A DNA stretch of 51,522 nt from an uncultured Clostridia bacterium (GTDB lineage Bacteria > Bacillota > Clostridia > TANB77 > CAG-508), in assembly GCA_944393375.1 (NCBI GenBank), contig CALXZX010000010.1, forward strand, positions 1 through 51,522, in the 5' to 3' direction. Below, piece by piece: positions 25,407 through 35,088 of this stretch (the first letter of the stretch is position 1; every line of letters starts with the position of its first letter). The notes under the pieces were generated by a model that saw only the letters and a program-made list of their open reading frames with translations, did no database searches and was not told the DNA's origin. The position numbers and the translations under genes are program-made.

Positions 25407-28400
25407 TTAATTATTCTTTAATTTCATAGATAACAATTTTGATATCCCATTTTCCTCCATGGTAATTCCATAAACCGTATCTGCTGCTTCCATCGTTCCT
25501 TTTCTATGTGTAATCACTAAGAATTGCGTATTTTTAGAAAATTTCTTTAAATATTCTGCATATCTGTATACATTTACATCATCTAATGCTGCTTCAATCT
25601 CGTCTAATACACAGAATGGTGCTGGATTGATTTTTAAAATAGCAAATAGTAAAGCAATGGCTGTAAATGCTTTTTCTCCTCCTGATAATAACATCATGTT
25701 TTGTAATTTTTTTCCTGGTGGTTGTACCGTTATCTCTATTCCACATTCTAAAATATTGTCTTTATCTTCTAATCGTAAACTTGCAGTTCCTCCACCAAAT
25801 AATTCTTTAAATACTTCTGCAAAATTTTTATTGATTAATTCAAATTTTTCTTTGAATTGTTCTTTCATAATACTTGTCATATCAGAAATGATCTTTCTTA
25901 ATTTTGCCATTGTACTTTCTAAATCTACTCTTTGTTCACACATAAAGTCATATCTGTCTTTTAAGTTCTTATATTCCTCTATTGAGTCAACATTAACACT
26001 TCCTAATTCCTTAATTTCATTTCGTAAATCTTTTACCTTTTCTCGAGTCAATTGTACATTCTCTGGTTTTCTGTAATCTACAACATTATTTGGCGTTAAT
26101 TCATATTCTTCCCACATTTTATTGATAATTTCATTGATGTCTTCTTCTAATTTTGTTTTCTTAACTTCTACTTTTACCATTTGTGATTTCAAGTCTTCAA
26201 TAATTTTTAATTTACTATTAATTTCTTGTTCTTGTTCTGCTAATTTTTCATTCTTCTGAGTTCTTTTCTCTTTTAGTTCCTCTATTTTAGAACCGCTATT
26301 TTTTACTTCTTCTTTAATCTTTTCTATCTTTTCTTTAATTTCTTCTATTGCTTTTTCTAAATCAAAATTGTCTTGTTTGATTTGTTCAATTTGTGTCTTT
26401 TTATTTTCAATACTCTTATTCGTACTTTCGATTTCAGAATGAATTCTTTCTTGAATTTCTTCTATTGAACTTTCACTTTCATCAAATGAAGATACAGAAA
26501 TTTTTAAATTGGTAATATCAAAATTCAAATCATCTACATATTTTTGATTATCTTTATTTAATTCCGCAAATTCTGTAATAATTTTCTTTAATTTTTCATT
26601 TTCTTCATTAATTTCTTGTATTTGTTCTTGAAATTCTGTTTTATTCTTTATACTTTCTTCTTTTTGCTCTTCTATTTTTTTATTTTCTTCTTTTAGTTTA
26701 TTTAGTCTAGTTTCTAGTCTAGTAATATTTTCCTCTATGCTATTAATTTTCTCTTTTCCTGTAGCATATGTAATTTCAATTTCTTGTAATTCTTTTTCAA
26801 AAGATGAAGCCTTTTCTAATACATGTTCAATAGACTCTTGATAGGTTTCTTTTTCTTTTTCAAGTTTTTGTATTTGTTCTTCTAATTTCTTAATTTCCTT
26901 TTGTAGCTTTTCAATTTCCTTTCCTCTGCCTAGGATATTGACTGTCTTTTTCGCAACAGAACCTCCTGTGATAGCTCCTGATGGATTAATGACATCTCCT
27001 TCTACTGTAATAATTCTAAAGCTATATCCATTGTCTTTGGCAACTCTAATTGCTGTATCCATATCTTGTACAATCACAGTTCTTCCTAATAGATTTAAAA
27101 TAATATTTTCATATTTTTTACTATATCGAATTAAATCTGATGCAATTCCAATAATTCCTGTATTTTTACCTTTTATTCTATCTAATTTTTTTCCCTTTAC
27201 TGATGTAATTGGTAAAAATGATGCTCTACCTAAATTGTTCTTTCTTAAATGTTCAATTAATCTTTTGGCATCTTCCTCATTTTCTGTTACAATATTTTGC
27301 AAACTGCTTCCTAGACACATTTCAATCGCTGTTTGATATTCTTCAGGTACTTCTATAATATTTGCTAAAACACCATACATTCCTTTTCCTAGTTCTTTTG
27401 TTGTTTCACAATCTTTTAACAATGTTTTGACACTTTTGATATATCCTTCTTTTTCTTTTTCTGTTTCTATTAAAAATTTTAATTTTGATTCTTTGATTCT
27501 CTTTTCTCCTGAAAGCATATTTATCTTACTATCAAAATCTTTGATTTTTCTGTCAGCTTCTTGTTTTTCTTTATTTACTTCTTCTAAATCTGTTAAAATT
27601 TTATTTCGTTTACTTTCTATTTCATAAAATTCGTTTGCAATTTCTTCTTTTTTCATTCTGGTATTATCTAGTTCAGAAATATTTCCAGTCATTTCATTTT
27701 TGATTTGTGTTTGTCTTTTTTGATAGTTTTGATAATTAATATCTTGCTCACTAATACTTGCTTGCAATTCATATTTTTTATCTGTATTTTCTTCTACTGT
27801 TTTCTTATGTTCTTCCATTTCTAATTCTTTACTAGACAATTTTTTTGTAATTTCCGCCAATTCTTTTTCTTTTTCTTCTAACTCTTTTGCAAATTTTTCT
27901 CTATTTTGCTTTAAATTTTCTTTCTTTTCTTCTTTTTGTTTTTTCTCATCTTCTAATTCTTTTATTCTTTCTGTTAATTCTTCAATTTCTTTTTCAAATC
28001 TTTCTCTATTTTGCTTATTATTTTCAATTCTTGTATTAGACACATTGATATCTGAATTTAGCATTTCGATTTCTTTTTTACTTTCAAATCCTAAATTAGA
28101 CATTTCTTCTATTGATTCTGTAATATGATCAATTTCTGATTTTAATTCTTCTTTTAATGCTTTGATTCTTTCTAGTCTACCTTCTTCATCATTACATTGT
28201 GTTTTATAAATTTCTTCATCTTTGACAATATCTTCTAATTCTTTTTTATATTTTTCTATATTGTATAAAAACAAACCAATCTCAATATTTTTTAATTCTT
28301 CTCTTAAATTTAAATATTTTTTTGCCTTTTCTGCTTGTATTTTTAATGGTTCTATATTGGTTTCAATTTCTGCCAATATATCATTAATTCTAAGAAGATT

Positions 28401-28958
28401 TAATTTGGTATGTTCTAATTTTTTCTCACTTTCTGCTTTTCTTACTCTATATTTTACAATACCTGCTGCTTCTTCAAAAATATGTCTTCTGTCTTCTGAT
28501 TTATTACTTAAAATCTCATCTATTTTTCCTTGTCCAATAATGGAATATCCATCTTTTCCAATACCTGTATCCATGAATAATTCTAATACATCTTTTAATC
28601 TACATGGTACTTTATTGATATAGTAACCTGTTTCTCCACTTCTATATATTTTTCTTGTAACCGTTACTTCTGTATATTCGATTGGCAAACTTCCATCTGC
28701 ATTATCAAATACCAATGATGCTTCTGCAAAACCTAATGATTTTCTATTTTGTGTACCTGCAAAGATAATATCTAGTGATTTAGAACCTCTTAATGATTTC
28801 ATACTTTGTTCCCCAAGTACCCATCTGATAGCATCTGATATGTTACTTTTTCCAGAACCGTTTGGTCCAATAACACTTGTAATCCCTGGCATAAATTCTA
28901 ATACAGTTTTATCCGCAAATGACTTAAATCCTTGTAATTCTAATCTTTTTAAATACAT
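25407..28958 (-). CDS. smc: chromosome segregation ATPase SMC
   Basis: The 1183-aa protein has the N-terminal ATPase half with Walker A GPNGSGKS (31-38), two long Glu/Lys-rich coiled coils (about 165-505 and 670-1010), a hinge between them (about 510-660, with GSSLQNIVTENEEDAK and GAITGGSVAKK), and the C-terminal half with signature LLSGGEKAFTAIALL and Walker B CVLDEIEAALD. SMC with ScpA/ScpB condenses and separates chromosomes. Full length. rnc and ftsY, frequent neighbours, are absent. Confidence 0.97.
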   Translation of the reverse strand: MYLKRLELQGFKSFADKTVLEFMPGITSVIGPNGSGKSNISDAIRWVLGEQSMKSLRGSKSLDIIFAGTQNRKSLGFAEASLVFDNADGSLPIEYTEVTVTRKIYRSGETGYYINKVPCRLKDVLELFMDTGIGKDGYSIIGQGKIDEILSNKSEDRRHIFEEAAGIVKYRVRKAESEKKLEHTKLNLLRINDILAEIETNIEPLKIQAEKAKKYLNLREELKNIEIGLFLYNIEKYKKELEDIVKDEEIYKTQCNDEEGRLERIKALKEELKSEIDHITESIEEMSNLGFESKKEIEMLNSDINVSNTRIENNKQNRERFEKEIEELTERIKELEDEKKQKEEKKENLKQNREKFAKELEEKEKELAEITKKLSSKELEMEEHKKTVEENTDKKYELQASISEQDINYQNYQKRQTQIKNEMTGNISELDNTRMKKEEIANEFYEIESKRNKILTDLEEVNKEKQEADRKIKDFDSKINMLSGEKRIKESKLKFLIETEKEKEGYIKSVKTLLKDCETTKELGKGMYGVLANIIEVPEEYQTAIEMCLGSSLQNIVTENEEDAKRLIEHLRKNNLGRASFLPITSVKGKKLDRIKGKNTGIIGIASDLIRYSKKYENIILNLLGRTVIVQDMDTAIRVAKDNGYSFRIITVEGDVINPSGAITGGSVAKKTVNILGRGKEIEKLQKEIKKLEEQIQKLEKEKETYQESIEHVLEKASSFEKELQEIEITYATGKEKINSIEENITRLETRLNKLKEENKKIEEQKEESIKNKTEFQEQIQEINEENEKLKKIITEFAELNKDNQKYVDDLNFDITNLKISVSSFDESESSIEEIQERIHSEIESTNKSIENKKTQIEQIKQDNFDLEKAIEEIKEKIEKIKEEVKNSGSKIEELKEKRTQKNEKLAEQEQEINSKLKIIEDLKSQMVKVEVKKTKLEEDINEIINKMWEEYELTPNNVVDYRKPENVQLTREKVKDLRNEIKELGSVNVDSIEEYKNLKDRYDFMCEQRVDLESTMAKLRKIISDMTSIMKEQFKEKFELINKNFAEVFKELFGGGTASLRLEDKDNILECGIEITVQPPGKKLQNMMLLSGGEKAFTAIALLFAILKINPAPFCVLDEIEAALDDVNVYRYAEYLKKFSKNTQFLVITHRKGTMEAADTVYGITMEENGISKLLSMKLKNN

Positions 28959-29252
28959 GTATATCTCCTCTTTATTATGTTTATTTTTACTTATGTTTCT
29001 ATTTATATATTTATTTTTCTAACACTTTTACTTTTATACTATATACTATTTTTACCTAAAAAACAAGCAAATCTTTTTACTTTTTCTGCTACAGTTTAGA
29101 TTCAAATTCTTGAAAATACTAACCGTAATCTTTTTATTTCATATTTAAATGAATTGTTTTTCTTTTCCATTTACAAATTTTTAAAAGATGATTGATTTTT
29201 CTTCTATGTTTTATTATAGTATTTATAACAATCCTTTATTATTGGAGGTTTT

Positions 29253-30242
29253 ATGATGCAAAACATGCTTATTGGAACATATTCTCAAAATGGAATTTAT
29301 ACTTTGCAATTTCGTGATGGTTCTCTTTCTTTATTAAATACATCTGATACATTTGAGAATTGCTCATATCTTTCTTATTCTTCTAACCATATTTATGGAA
29401 TTATAGAATATTCTGAAAGAGACATTTATAAAGATGGTGCTTTAATTTCTATGACATCTACTCTTTCAAATCAGTATGCTTTTCCTATTTCAGGAAAAGG
29501 TCCTTGTTTTATCCTATTAGATGATATACGAAACTTACTCTATATTGCTAATTATGGAGATGGCACACTTGATGTTTTTTCATTAGATAAAAACGGCAAT
29601 ATTATTTCTTCCATTTATCATAGACCATATACTTCTCATTCTCGTATCCATCATCTTGCATTTTCAGAAGACAAAAACATATTATTTGTTAGTGATTTAG
29701 GTGATAACAAAATATATGCTTATCAAATAATATTTAAAAATCAAACATTAGAATTAAAAGAATTAAGCTATTATGCTTTTCCAAATGGTACTTCTCCTAG
29801 GCATTTAGGTATTCATCAAAACCATATATATGTCATAACTGAGGATTCTTGTGAACTATATCATTTTACATTTTCAAAAAATACTGGTTTTCATTTTGTA
29901 CATTCTATTTCTATTCTTGGAAATGATAGAAGAGAAAATGATACTGGATGTGGAATTAGAATTAGTCAAGACGGAAAATTTATTTATATAAGCATTAGAG
30001 GAAAGGATTGTATTTATGTATTTTCAACCACTCCTGAACTAAATTTAATTCAGACAATTTCTTGTTTTGGAAAAACACCTAGAGATATTCAGTTTGATAT
30101 TCTTGAAAATTATTTACTTTGTGCCAACCAAAACTCAGGAAATATTTCTATTTTTAATAGAAACCAAAAAACAGGATTACTTCAATATAATAATAGTTAT
30201 CATATTGATAATCCTGCCTGTATGATTCCTTATGAAATTTGA
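29253..30242 (+). CDS. lactonase-family seven-bladed beta-propeller protein
   Basis: The 329-aa protein matches the 6-phosphogluconolactonase-like (Pgl) propeller family: MLIGTYSQNGIYTLQF, GKGPCFILLDDIRNLLYIANY, SRIHHLAFSEDKNILFVSDLG, GTSPRHLGIHQN, GIRISQDGKFIYISIRG and FGKTPRDIQFDILENYLLCAN. Each blade repeats the same rhythm. The activity is likely sugar-lactone hydrolysis but is not provable here. GGAGG precedes two adjacent ATGs. The end overlaps the convergent SDR gene by 13 bp. The 294 bp upstream show no gene. Confidence 0.82.
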   Translation: MMQNMLIGTYSQNGIYTLQFRDGSLSLLNTSDTFENCSYLSYSSNHIYGIIEYSERDIYKDGALISMTSTLSNQYAFPISGKGPCFILLDDIRNLLYIANYGDGTLDVFSLDKNGNIISSIYHRPYTSHSRIHHLAFSEDKNILFVSDLGDNKIYAYQIIFKNQTLELKELSYYAFPNGTSPRHLGIHQNHIYVITEDSCELYHFTFSKNTGFHFVHSISILGNDRRENDTGCGIRISQDGKFIYISIRGKDCIYVFSTTPELNLIQTISCFGKTPRDIQFDILENYLLCANQNSGNISIFNRNQKTGLLQYNNSYHIDNPACMIPYEI

Positions 30243-30964
30243 CCAGAATCTACCACTATATTTTGTCCAGTAATTGCTTTTGTAATATTGGTCAAAGCAT
30301 ATACAGCATCTGCTATATCACTTTGTTTGGTAAATTCATTTAATGCAAGCATATCTTTATATCGGTAATTATAAAAGTTACCATTACTTTCTAATTCTTC
30401 TTTAGATGGTACTGTCCCTGGAGAAATAACATTGATTCTAATGTTTTTTCTCCCTAATTCTTTTGTCAAAGCTTTCATAATCCCATATATTCCTGATTTA
30501 GCAGCACTATATACTGGTAAATTAAATGTTTTTAATGCATTTACAGAAGATATTAATGTGATTGTTTTATTATTCTTCTTTTCGTTTTCCAATAAGTCTA
30601 AAAATATTTTTACTATATAAATATGACTTGTTAAATTTAAATTTACAGATTTTTCTATTTCTTCAAATGTTACAGATTGTATTTCATCTATTTCTGTTGG
30701 CATTGGTCTTCCTGCTGCACTAATTAAATGGGTTATCCTTCCATATTTTTCTTGTATTTTATTATATACATTCTTTAAATCTTCTATATTGGTCACATCT
30801 GCTTGATAATATTCATAATTTTCATTTTTTAAAAATTCACTATTAGATGTATTTTCATGGATGTCTGTCGCAATAACTACACTTTCATTTTCTAAATATT
30901 TTTTTACAATTTCTTGGGCAATATTGCCATCTCCTCCTGTAATCAATACAATTTCTTTTTTCAT
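30230..30964 (-). CDS. short-chain dehydrogenase/reductase
   Basis: The 244-aa Rossmann enzyme has a cofactor loop TGGDGNIAQEI near the N terminus, ADVTNIEDL, an ISAAGRP motif in place of NNAG, catalytic Ser in LISSVNA, YSAAKSG (Tyr-x3-Lys) and ISPGTVPS. The Asp of ATDIHE suggests NAD(H). Substrate unknown. It follows the PP2C gene by 9 bp and the glycosyltransferase before that, so the three form an operon. Confidence 0.87.
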   Translation of the reverse strand: MKKEIVLITGGDGNIAQEIVKKYLENESVVIATDIHENTSNSEFLKNENYEYYQADVTNIEDLKNVYNKIQEKYGRITHLISAAGRPMPTEIDEIQSVTFEEIEKSVNLNLTSHIYIVKIFLDLLENEKKNNKTITLISSVNALKTFNLPVYSAAKSGIYGIMKALTKELGRKNIRINVISPGTVPSKEELESNGNFYNYRYKDMLALNEFTKQSDIADAVYALTNITKAITGQNIVVDSGQIS

Positions 30965-30973
30965 TATATTCTC

Positions 30974-31828
30974 CTATCTTTCATATATAATTAATGTTCT
31001 CTCTTTTCCTTCTCTCTCAATTATTTCTGGTTCTTTTAGTATCTTATTGATGATACTTTTTTCTCTAAAATATGGTTCACATCCATCTGAATAAGCACAT
31101 ATATATTTAATATTGGTTAAATCAATTGCATATGTATCTATATAATATTCTGCCTCTTTTTCTCCTGTTAATACACCAAAAGATATATCTTTTCCTTGAT
31201 ATTTCATTTCTGGTTTATTTCTATAATCTCTTCTTACCATTATTCTATCTTTTGGATTGTTCCAATCATACTGATTTTGTTTACTATATACATTTTCTAA
31301 ATAATTTTCAAAAGGTTTATGATTGTTAATAGTTTCAAATTGAATATTACCATTTTCATCTAATGCCATAATGTGTGAATCTCCTATTGAAAAACAATAT
31401 AACATATTAGAAGAAATATATCCTCCTACTGCTACACAACCATAATAGTCATTGGCTAGATAATCAATTTCTCTATTTTGATTTATTTTAAAAATATCTT
31501 TATTCACCTTTTTTACAATCTCTAAAATTGTTTCTCTAGATATATTTTGCAAATCACTTTCTTGCAAATACTTTATAAATTGACTTGCACATATTTTAGC
31601 AGATTCATATGCTCCACTTGGATTAGGATATGTTTTTACCCATTCCTTTGCTTCTTCTTCATTTTTAGGATATGGTACTGCTTCTCCTTTTATAGAATCT
31701 CTTGTAACACCATCAGCTACACAAAACATATCTTCTTTTGCAACATAATAATCCTCTGCCACTGGTTTTAAATTATATTTTTCAAAAATTTTATTATCAT
31801 ACATCTTTGCAAATTTTAATTTAAACAT
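30974..31828 (-). CDS. PP2C-like serine/threonine phosphatase
   Basis: The 284-aa protein starts at the ATG at 31828, overlapping the glycosyltransferase stop by 8 nt (translational coupling). PP2C features: EDYYVAKEDMFCVADGVTRD (metal Asp), YGCVAVGGYI, FSIGDSHIMALDENG and YICAYSDGCEPYF. Metal sites are partly recognisable, so it may be an active PPM phosphatase or a divergent one. Its link to glycosylation is suggested only by the operon. Confidence 0.68.
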   Translation of the reverse strand: MFKLKFAKMYDNKIFEKYNLKPVAEDYYVAKEDMFCVADGVTRDSIKGEAVPYPKNEEEAKEWVKTYPNPSGAYESAKICASQFIKYLQESDLQNISRETILEIVKKVNKDIFKINQNREIDYLANDYYGCVAVGGYISSNMLYCFSIGDSHIMALDENGNIQFETINNHKPFENYLENVYSKQNQYDWNNPKDRIMVRRDYRNKPEMKYQGKDISFGVLTGEKEAEYYIDTYAIDLTNIKYICAYSDGCEPYFREKSIINKILKEPEIIEREGKERTLIIYER

Positions 31829-32936
31829 CAATCTTTTCCTCTCTAAATTCATCATCATATTTAGATATTTCTTTATACATTTTAGCATCTGGTCTTGACA
31901 TATTTTCCCTAATTTCTTTTGGTAAATGAAGTCTAATCTCAGCAATAATTTTGCAATAATTTATTGCTTCTTCATAATCTTCTTTTAAAATTTTATCAAT
32001 TACCATTCTTAATGACATTTGTGCCGCAGGTACTTTTAAAGTTATACTTAATTCATAAAACCATCTCATTTCTTTTAATATATCCACTCTTTGTTCATAT
32101 GTAAGTAAATTTGAATCAATAAATTTGTATAACATATATGCCATATTTTTCGCATAAGTATATCGATAAAAGCCAATATGTCCACTATTTTTAAAATTTT
32201 CATAGATAATTTTATATGCTTTATTAATTCTTGAAAAATAATCTCTTGAACAATTAAAAGATACAGATTTTTTTCTTCTATTTCCTTCATTTCTTTGTCT
32301 ATAACAATACACAATTTTATTTATATAATATACTTTTGTGGATTTTATAAAGCATGAAGTTGTAAAATATGCATCTTCTGCTGGTACTTCTTCTAAAAAC
32401 TGTATATTATTTTCTTCTATAAAAGATCTTCTAAAAATTTTATTACAAGCTGATGAATTTAATATAAAGAAAGATTTTGTATAATCTGTAATACTTAATT
32501 TAAAATCTTTGTATTTTTCTTGATCAAATATTGATTTTTCCCAAATTGTTCCATCAAAATCAGCATTTACGTAATTTGCAGTAATGAAATCTGCTTTTTT
32601 CTTTTCTATGGTATTAAACATAATTTCACAGGCATCTTCCGTAAAAAAGTCATCTGAATCTGCAAACATGATATATTTTCCTTCTGCTCTTTTTAATCCT
32701 TCATTTCTAGATGTTCCTGCAACCTTATGATTTTTTTCTAGTTTTATACTAATAAAATTATCATATTTATTTGCATATTCATCCATAATTTTGGTAGAAT
32801 TATCTTTTGAATGATCATCTACCATAATAACTTGTATAGTCCTAAAATCCATTGTCTGATGAACAATGGATTCTAATAATTCTTTTAAATATTTTTCTGC
32901 ATTATATATTGGTATTATAATTGTTATGTTGTACAT
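31821..32936 (-). CDS. family 2 glycosyltransferase
   Basis: The 371-aa protein has a GT-A domain: ITIIIPIYNAEKYLKELLES, VIMVDDHSKDNS, GTSRNEGLKRAEGKYIMFAD followed by the metal-binding SDD (DSDDFF). A helical C-terminal region follows. It probably adds a sugar to a cell-wall polymer or glycolipid; donor and acceptor are unknown. First gene of the three-gene operon. The 49-bp gap to ppaC carries GGAG upstream of its ATG. Confidence 0.88.
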   Translation of the reverse strand: MYNITIIIPIYNAEKYLKELLESIVHQTMDFRTIQVIMVDDHSKDNSTKIMDEYANKYDNFISIKLEKNHKVAGTSRNEGLKRAEGKYIMFADSDDFFTEDACEIMFNTIEKKKADFITANYVNADFDGTIWEKSIFDQEKYKDFKLSITDYTKSFFILNSSACNKIFRRSFIEENNIQFLEEVPAEDAYFTTSCFIKSTKVYYINKIVYCYRQRNEGNRRKKSVSFNCSRDYFSRINKAYKIIYENFKNSGHIGFYRYTYAKNMAYMLYKFIDSNLLTYEQRVDILKEMRWFYELSITLKVPAAQMSLRMVIDKILKEDYEEAINYCKIIAEIRLHLPKEIRENMSRPDAKMYKEISKYDDEFREEKIDV

Positions 32937-32985
32937 TTGGCTCCTCCCAATTATAGGATTTTAAGTTTATCATTTAATGTTTTCT

Positions 32986-33906
32986 TTACATATTTTTATC
33001 TATATCAGGTAATAATTGTTTCTTTCTTGAAACAACACCTGGTAAAAAGGCTCTATGATTTTCTAGTTTTACATCAAATGCTTTTTCTACTGCATCTGTT
33101 CTATTTCCTAAAGCAATGATTTCTGAATTGCTATTTAAGATATCTGTAATAGCAAATACAAATAATTGGATCCCTCTTTTTTCTATTTCACTATTAATAG
33201 CACTTTCTAAGTCTTTTTGTCTTTTTAAAACATCTTCAATACTTACTGTATTTACTTGTGCTATTACAAATTTTGTATCTCCTTTTTCAAATGCTTTTGC
33301 ATCTAAATTTACTAATTCTTCTTCTGAAAAATCTCCTAAATCTGTTCCTGCTTTTAACATTTCTAATCCATATTCTTGCATATCAATATTTGCTATTTTT
33401 TGTAATGCATTTGCTGCTTTAACATCATCTTCTGTACATGTAGGTGATTTGAATAATAATGTATCAGATATAATGGCACTCAAACATAATATTGCTATTT
33501 CTCTTGTCATTTCTATATTATTTTCTTTGTATAATTTATATAATACTGTTGCTGTACATCCAACAGGTTCTGTTCTGTAATATAATTGATATGGTGCTTT
33601 AAAATTCATTGTGTGATGGTCAATTACTTTTACTATTTTTGCATTTTCTATATTATCTATTGATTGTGTTGCTTCATTGTGATCTACTAATATAACTTCT
33701 TGTCCATCTTCAGCCTTATCTATCATTTTTGGTGCTTCTAATTTTAAATAATCTAATACAAATTGTGTTTCTTTGTTAACTTTTCCTATTCTTGTTGGTA
33801 TGCAATGATTTCCCAATTTATTTTCTAAATCAGCCATTACAATACTAGAACAAATTGAATCTGTGTCTGGATTTTTATGTCCAAATATAAATACTTGATT
33901 TTCCAT
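32986..33906 (-). CDS. ppaC: manganese-dependent inorganic pyrophosphatase (class II)
   Basis: The 306-aa DHH-family protein has the first metal motif FGHKNPDTDSICSS, a second Asp in VILVDHNE, the DHH motif KVIDHHTM, and C-terminal RKKQLLPD for phosphate binding. It hydrolyses pyrophosphate. No CBS/DRTGG insert, so it is the simple form. AAGGAG is 8 nt before the ATG at 33906; the earlier ATG is too close. Confidence 0.96.
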   Translation of the reverse strand: MENQVFIFGHKNPDTDSICSSIVMADLENKLGNHCIPTRIGKVNKETQFVLDYLKLEAPKMIDKAEDGQEVILVDHNEATQSIDNIENAKIVKVIDHHTMNFKAPYQLYYRTEPVGCTATVLYKLYKENNIEMTREIAILCLSAIISDTLLFKSPTCTEDDVKAANALQKIANIDMQEYGLEMLKAGTDLGDFSEEELVNLDAKAFEKGDTKFVIAQVNTVSIEDVLKRQKDLESAINSEIEKRGIQLFVFAITDILNSNSEIIALGNRTDAVEKAFDVKLENHRAFLPGVVSRKKQLLPDIDKNM

Positions 33907-34031
33907 ATTCATTTCTCCTTTTTATGTTTTTCTTATCTTATCTATTATATTTTCATTTACGGAATTTGTCAATAATTAGATATCTTAAAAGATTATTAAG
34001 TTTTTATAAAATCTTTCTTTTATGTAACAAA

Positions 34032-34062
34032 AAAGAATAGAAGATTCCTTCATCTATTCTTT
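34032..34062 (-). terminator. terminator of hslO
   Basis: AAAGAATA-type arms (34032-34041 with 34053-34062) plus an inner GAAG/CTTC, followed on the minus strand by T6. Confidence 0.75.
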
Positions 34063-34073
34063 ACCATTTTTTG

Positions 34074-34970
34074 CTATTTGGTTTCACTTTTTTCTATATT
34101 TTTTAAGATATTTTCTAATTCTTCTTTATTAAATTGATATTTCTTGTTACAGAAATGACAAACTAATTCTGCTTTTCCTTCTTTTTTAATAATATCTTCT
34201 AATTCTTCCTTACCAATTGTCATTAAAGCATCTTGCATATGTTCTTTTGAACAATCACATTTAAATTCTGGTACAATACTATCTTCTATGATTTCTACAT
34301 TGTCATCTCCCGTTATTTTCTTAGCAATTTCTTCTAATGTTAAATTTTGGTCTAACATTTTTGACATAGCTCCTGCTTTAAAAATGGATTGTTCTACTGT
34401 TGATATATCTTCCTCTGTTGCATCTGGCATTGGATTAATTAAATATCCGCCACTTGCTCTCACACCATTTTTATCTACTAGCACACCTAGTGCTACTGCT
34501 GAATTTCTTTGCTCTGAATTTACAAAATAATTTGCAAAATCTTCTGCAATCTCACCTGATACTAGTGGAGATATTCCAATATATGGATCTTTTAATCCAA
34601 TATCTTTTACTACATTAATATATCCCTCATATCCTACTGCTCCACTAACATCTAATTTTCCATCTTCATTTAATGGTAATTCTACAACTGGATTTGTCGC
34701 ATATCCTTTTACAATTGGTTTATTATTTGCTGTTGCAATCATAACACCAATTGGTCCATTTCCTTTTAATTGAATCGTTAATTTATCTTTACTTCCTTTC
34801 ATTTCTGTTGCCATGATAGCTGTTATTGTTAATAGTCTTCCAAATGCAGCAGTTACAACTGGACTCATATCATGTATTTTTCTTGCTTCTTCTACCATTT
34901 CAGTTGTATTGGCACATACTACTGAAACTCTTCCTCCATGTGCTAAAAACTTGATTATTTTATCTGACAT
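34074..34970 (-). CDS. hslO: redox-regulated chaperone Hsp33
   Basis: The 298-aa chaperone has the N-terminal substrate-binding domain (FLAHGGRVSVVCANTT, MKGSKDKLTIQLKGNGPIG, NPVVELPLNEDGKLD) and the C-terminal zinc switch FKCDCSKEHM...LVCHFCNKKY with four Cys. Oxidation releases zinc and activates holdase activity. GGGAAAGA before ATG. Single gene with its own terminator. Confidence 0.96.
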   Translation of the reverse strand: MSDKIIKFLAHGGRVSVVCANTTEMVEEARKIHDMSPVVTAAFGRLLTITAIMATEMKGSKDKLTIQLKGNGPIGVMIATANNKPIVKGYATNPVVELPLNEDGKLDVSGAVGYEGYINVVKDIGLKDPYIGISPLVSGEIAEDFANYFVNSEQRNSAVALGVLVDKNGVRASGGYLINPMPDATEEDISTVEQSIFKAGAMSKMLDQNLTLEEIAKKITGDDNVEIIEDSIVPEFKCDCSKEHMQDALMTIGKEELEDIIKKEGKAELVCHFCNKKYQFNKEELENILKNIEKSETK

Positions 34971-35057
34971 TTAGTCTTTCCCTCATTTCTTTGTAAATTT
35001 TGTTTTCATTTATTTATAACATAAATATTTACTTTTTTCAAGTTATTATATACAACA

Positions 35058-35088
35058 AAAAGAGCAGTAGCTTTTCAACTGCTCTTTT
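35058..35088 (-). terminator. terminator of the tagO-like gene
   Basis: A perfect 11-bp stem (35058-35068 with 35078-35088) overlapping the stop codon, T-rich after on the minus strand. Confidence 0.85.
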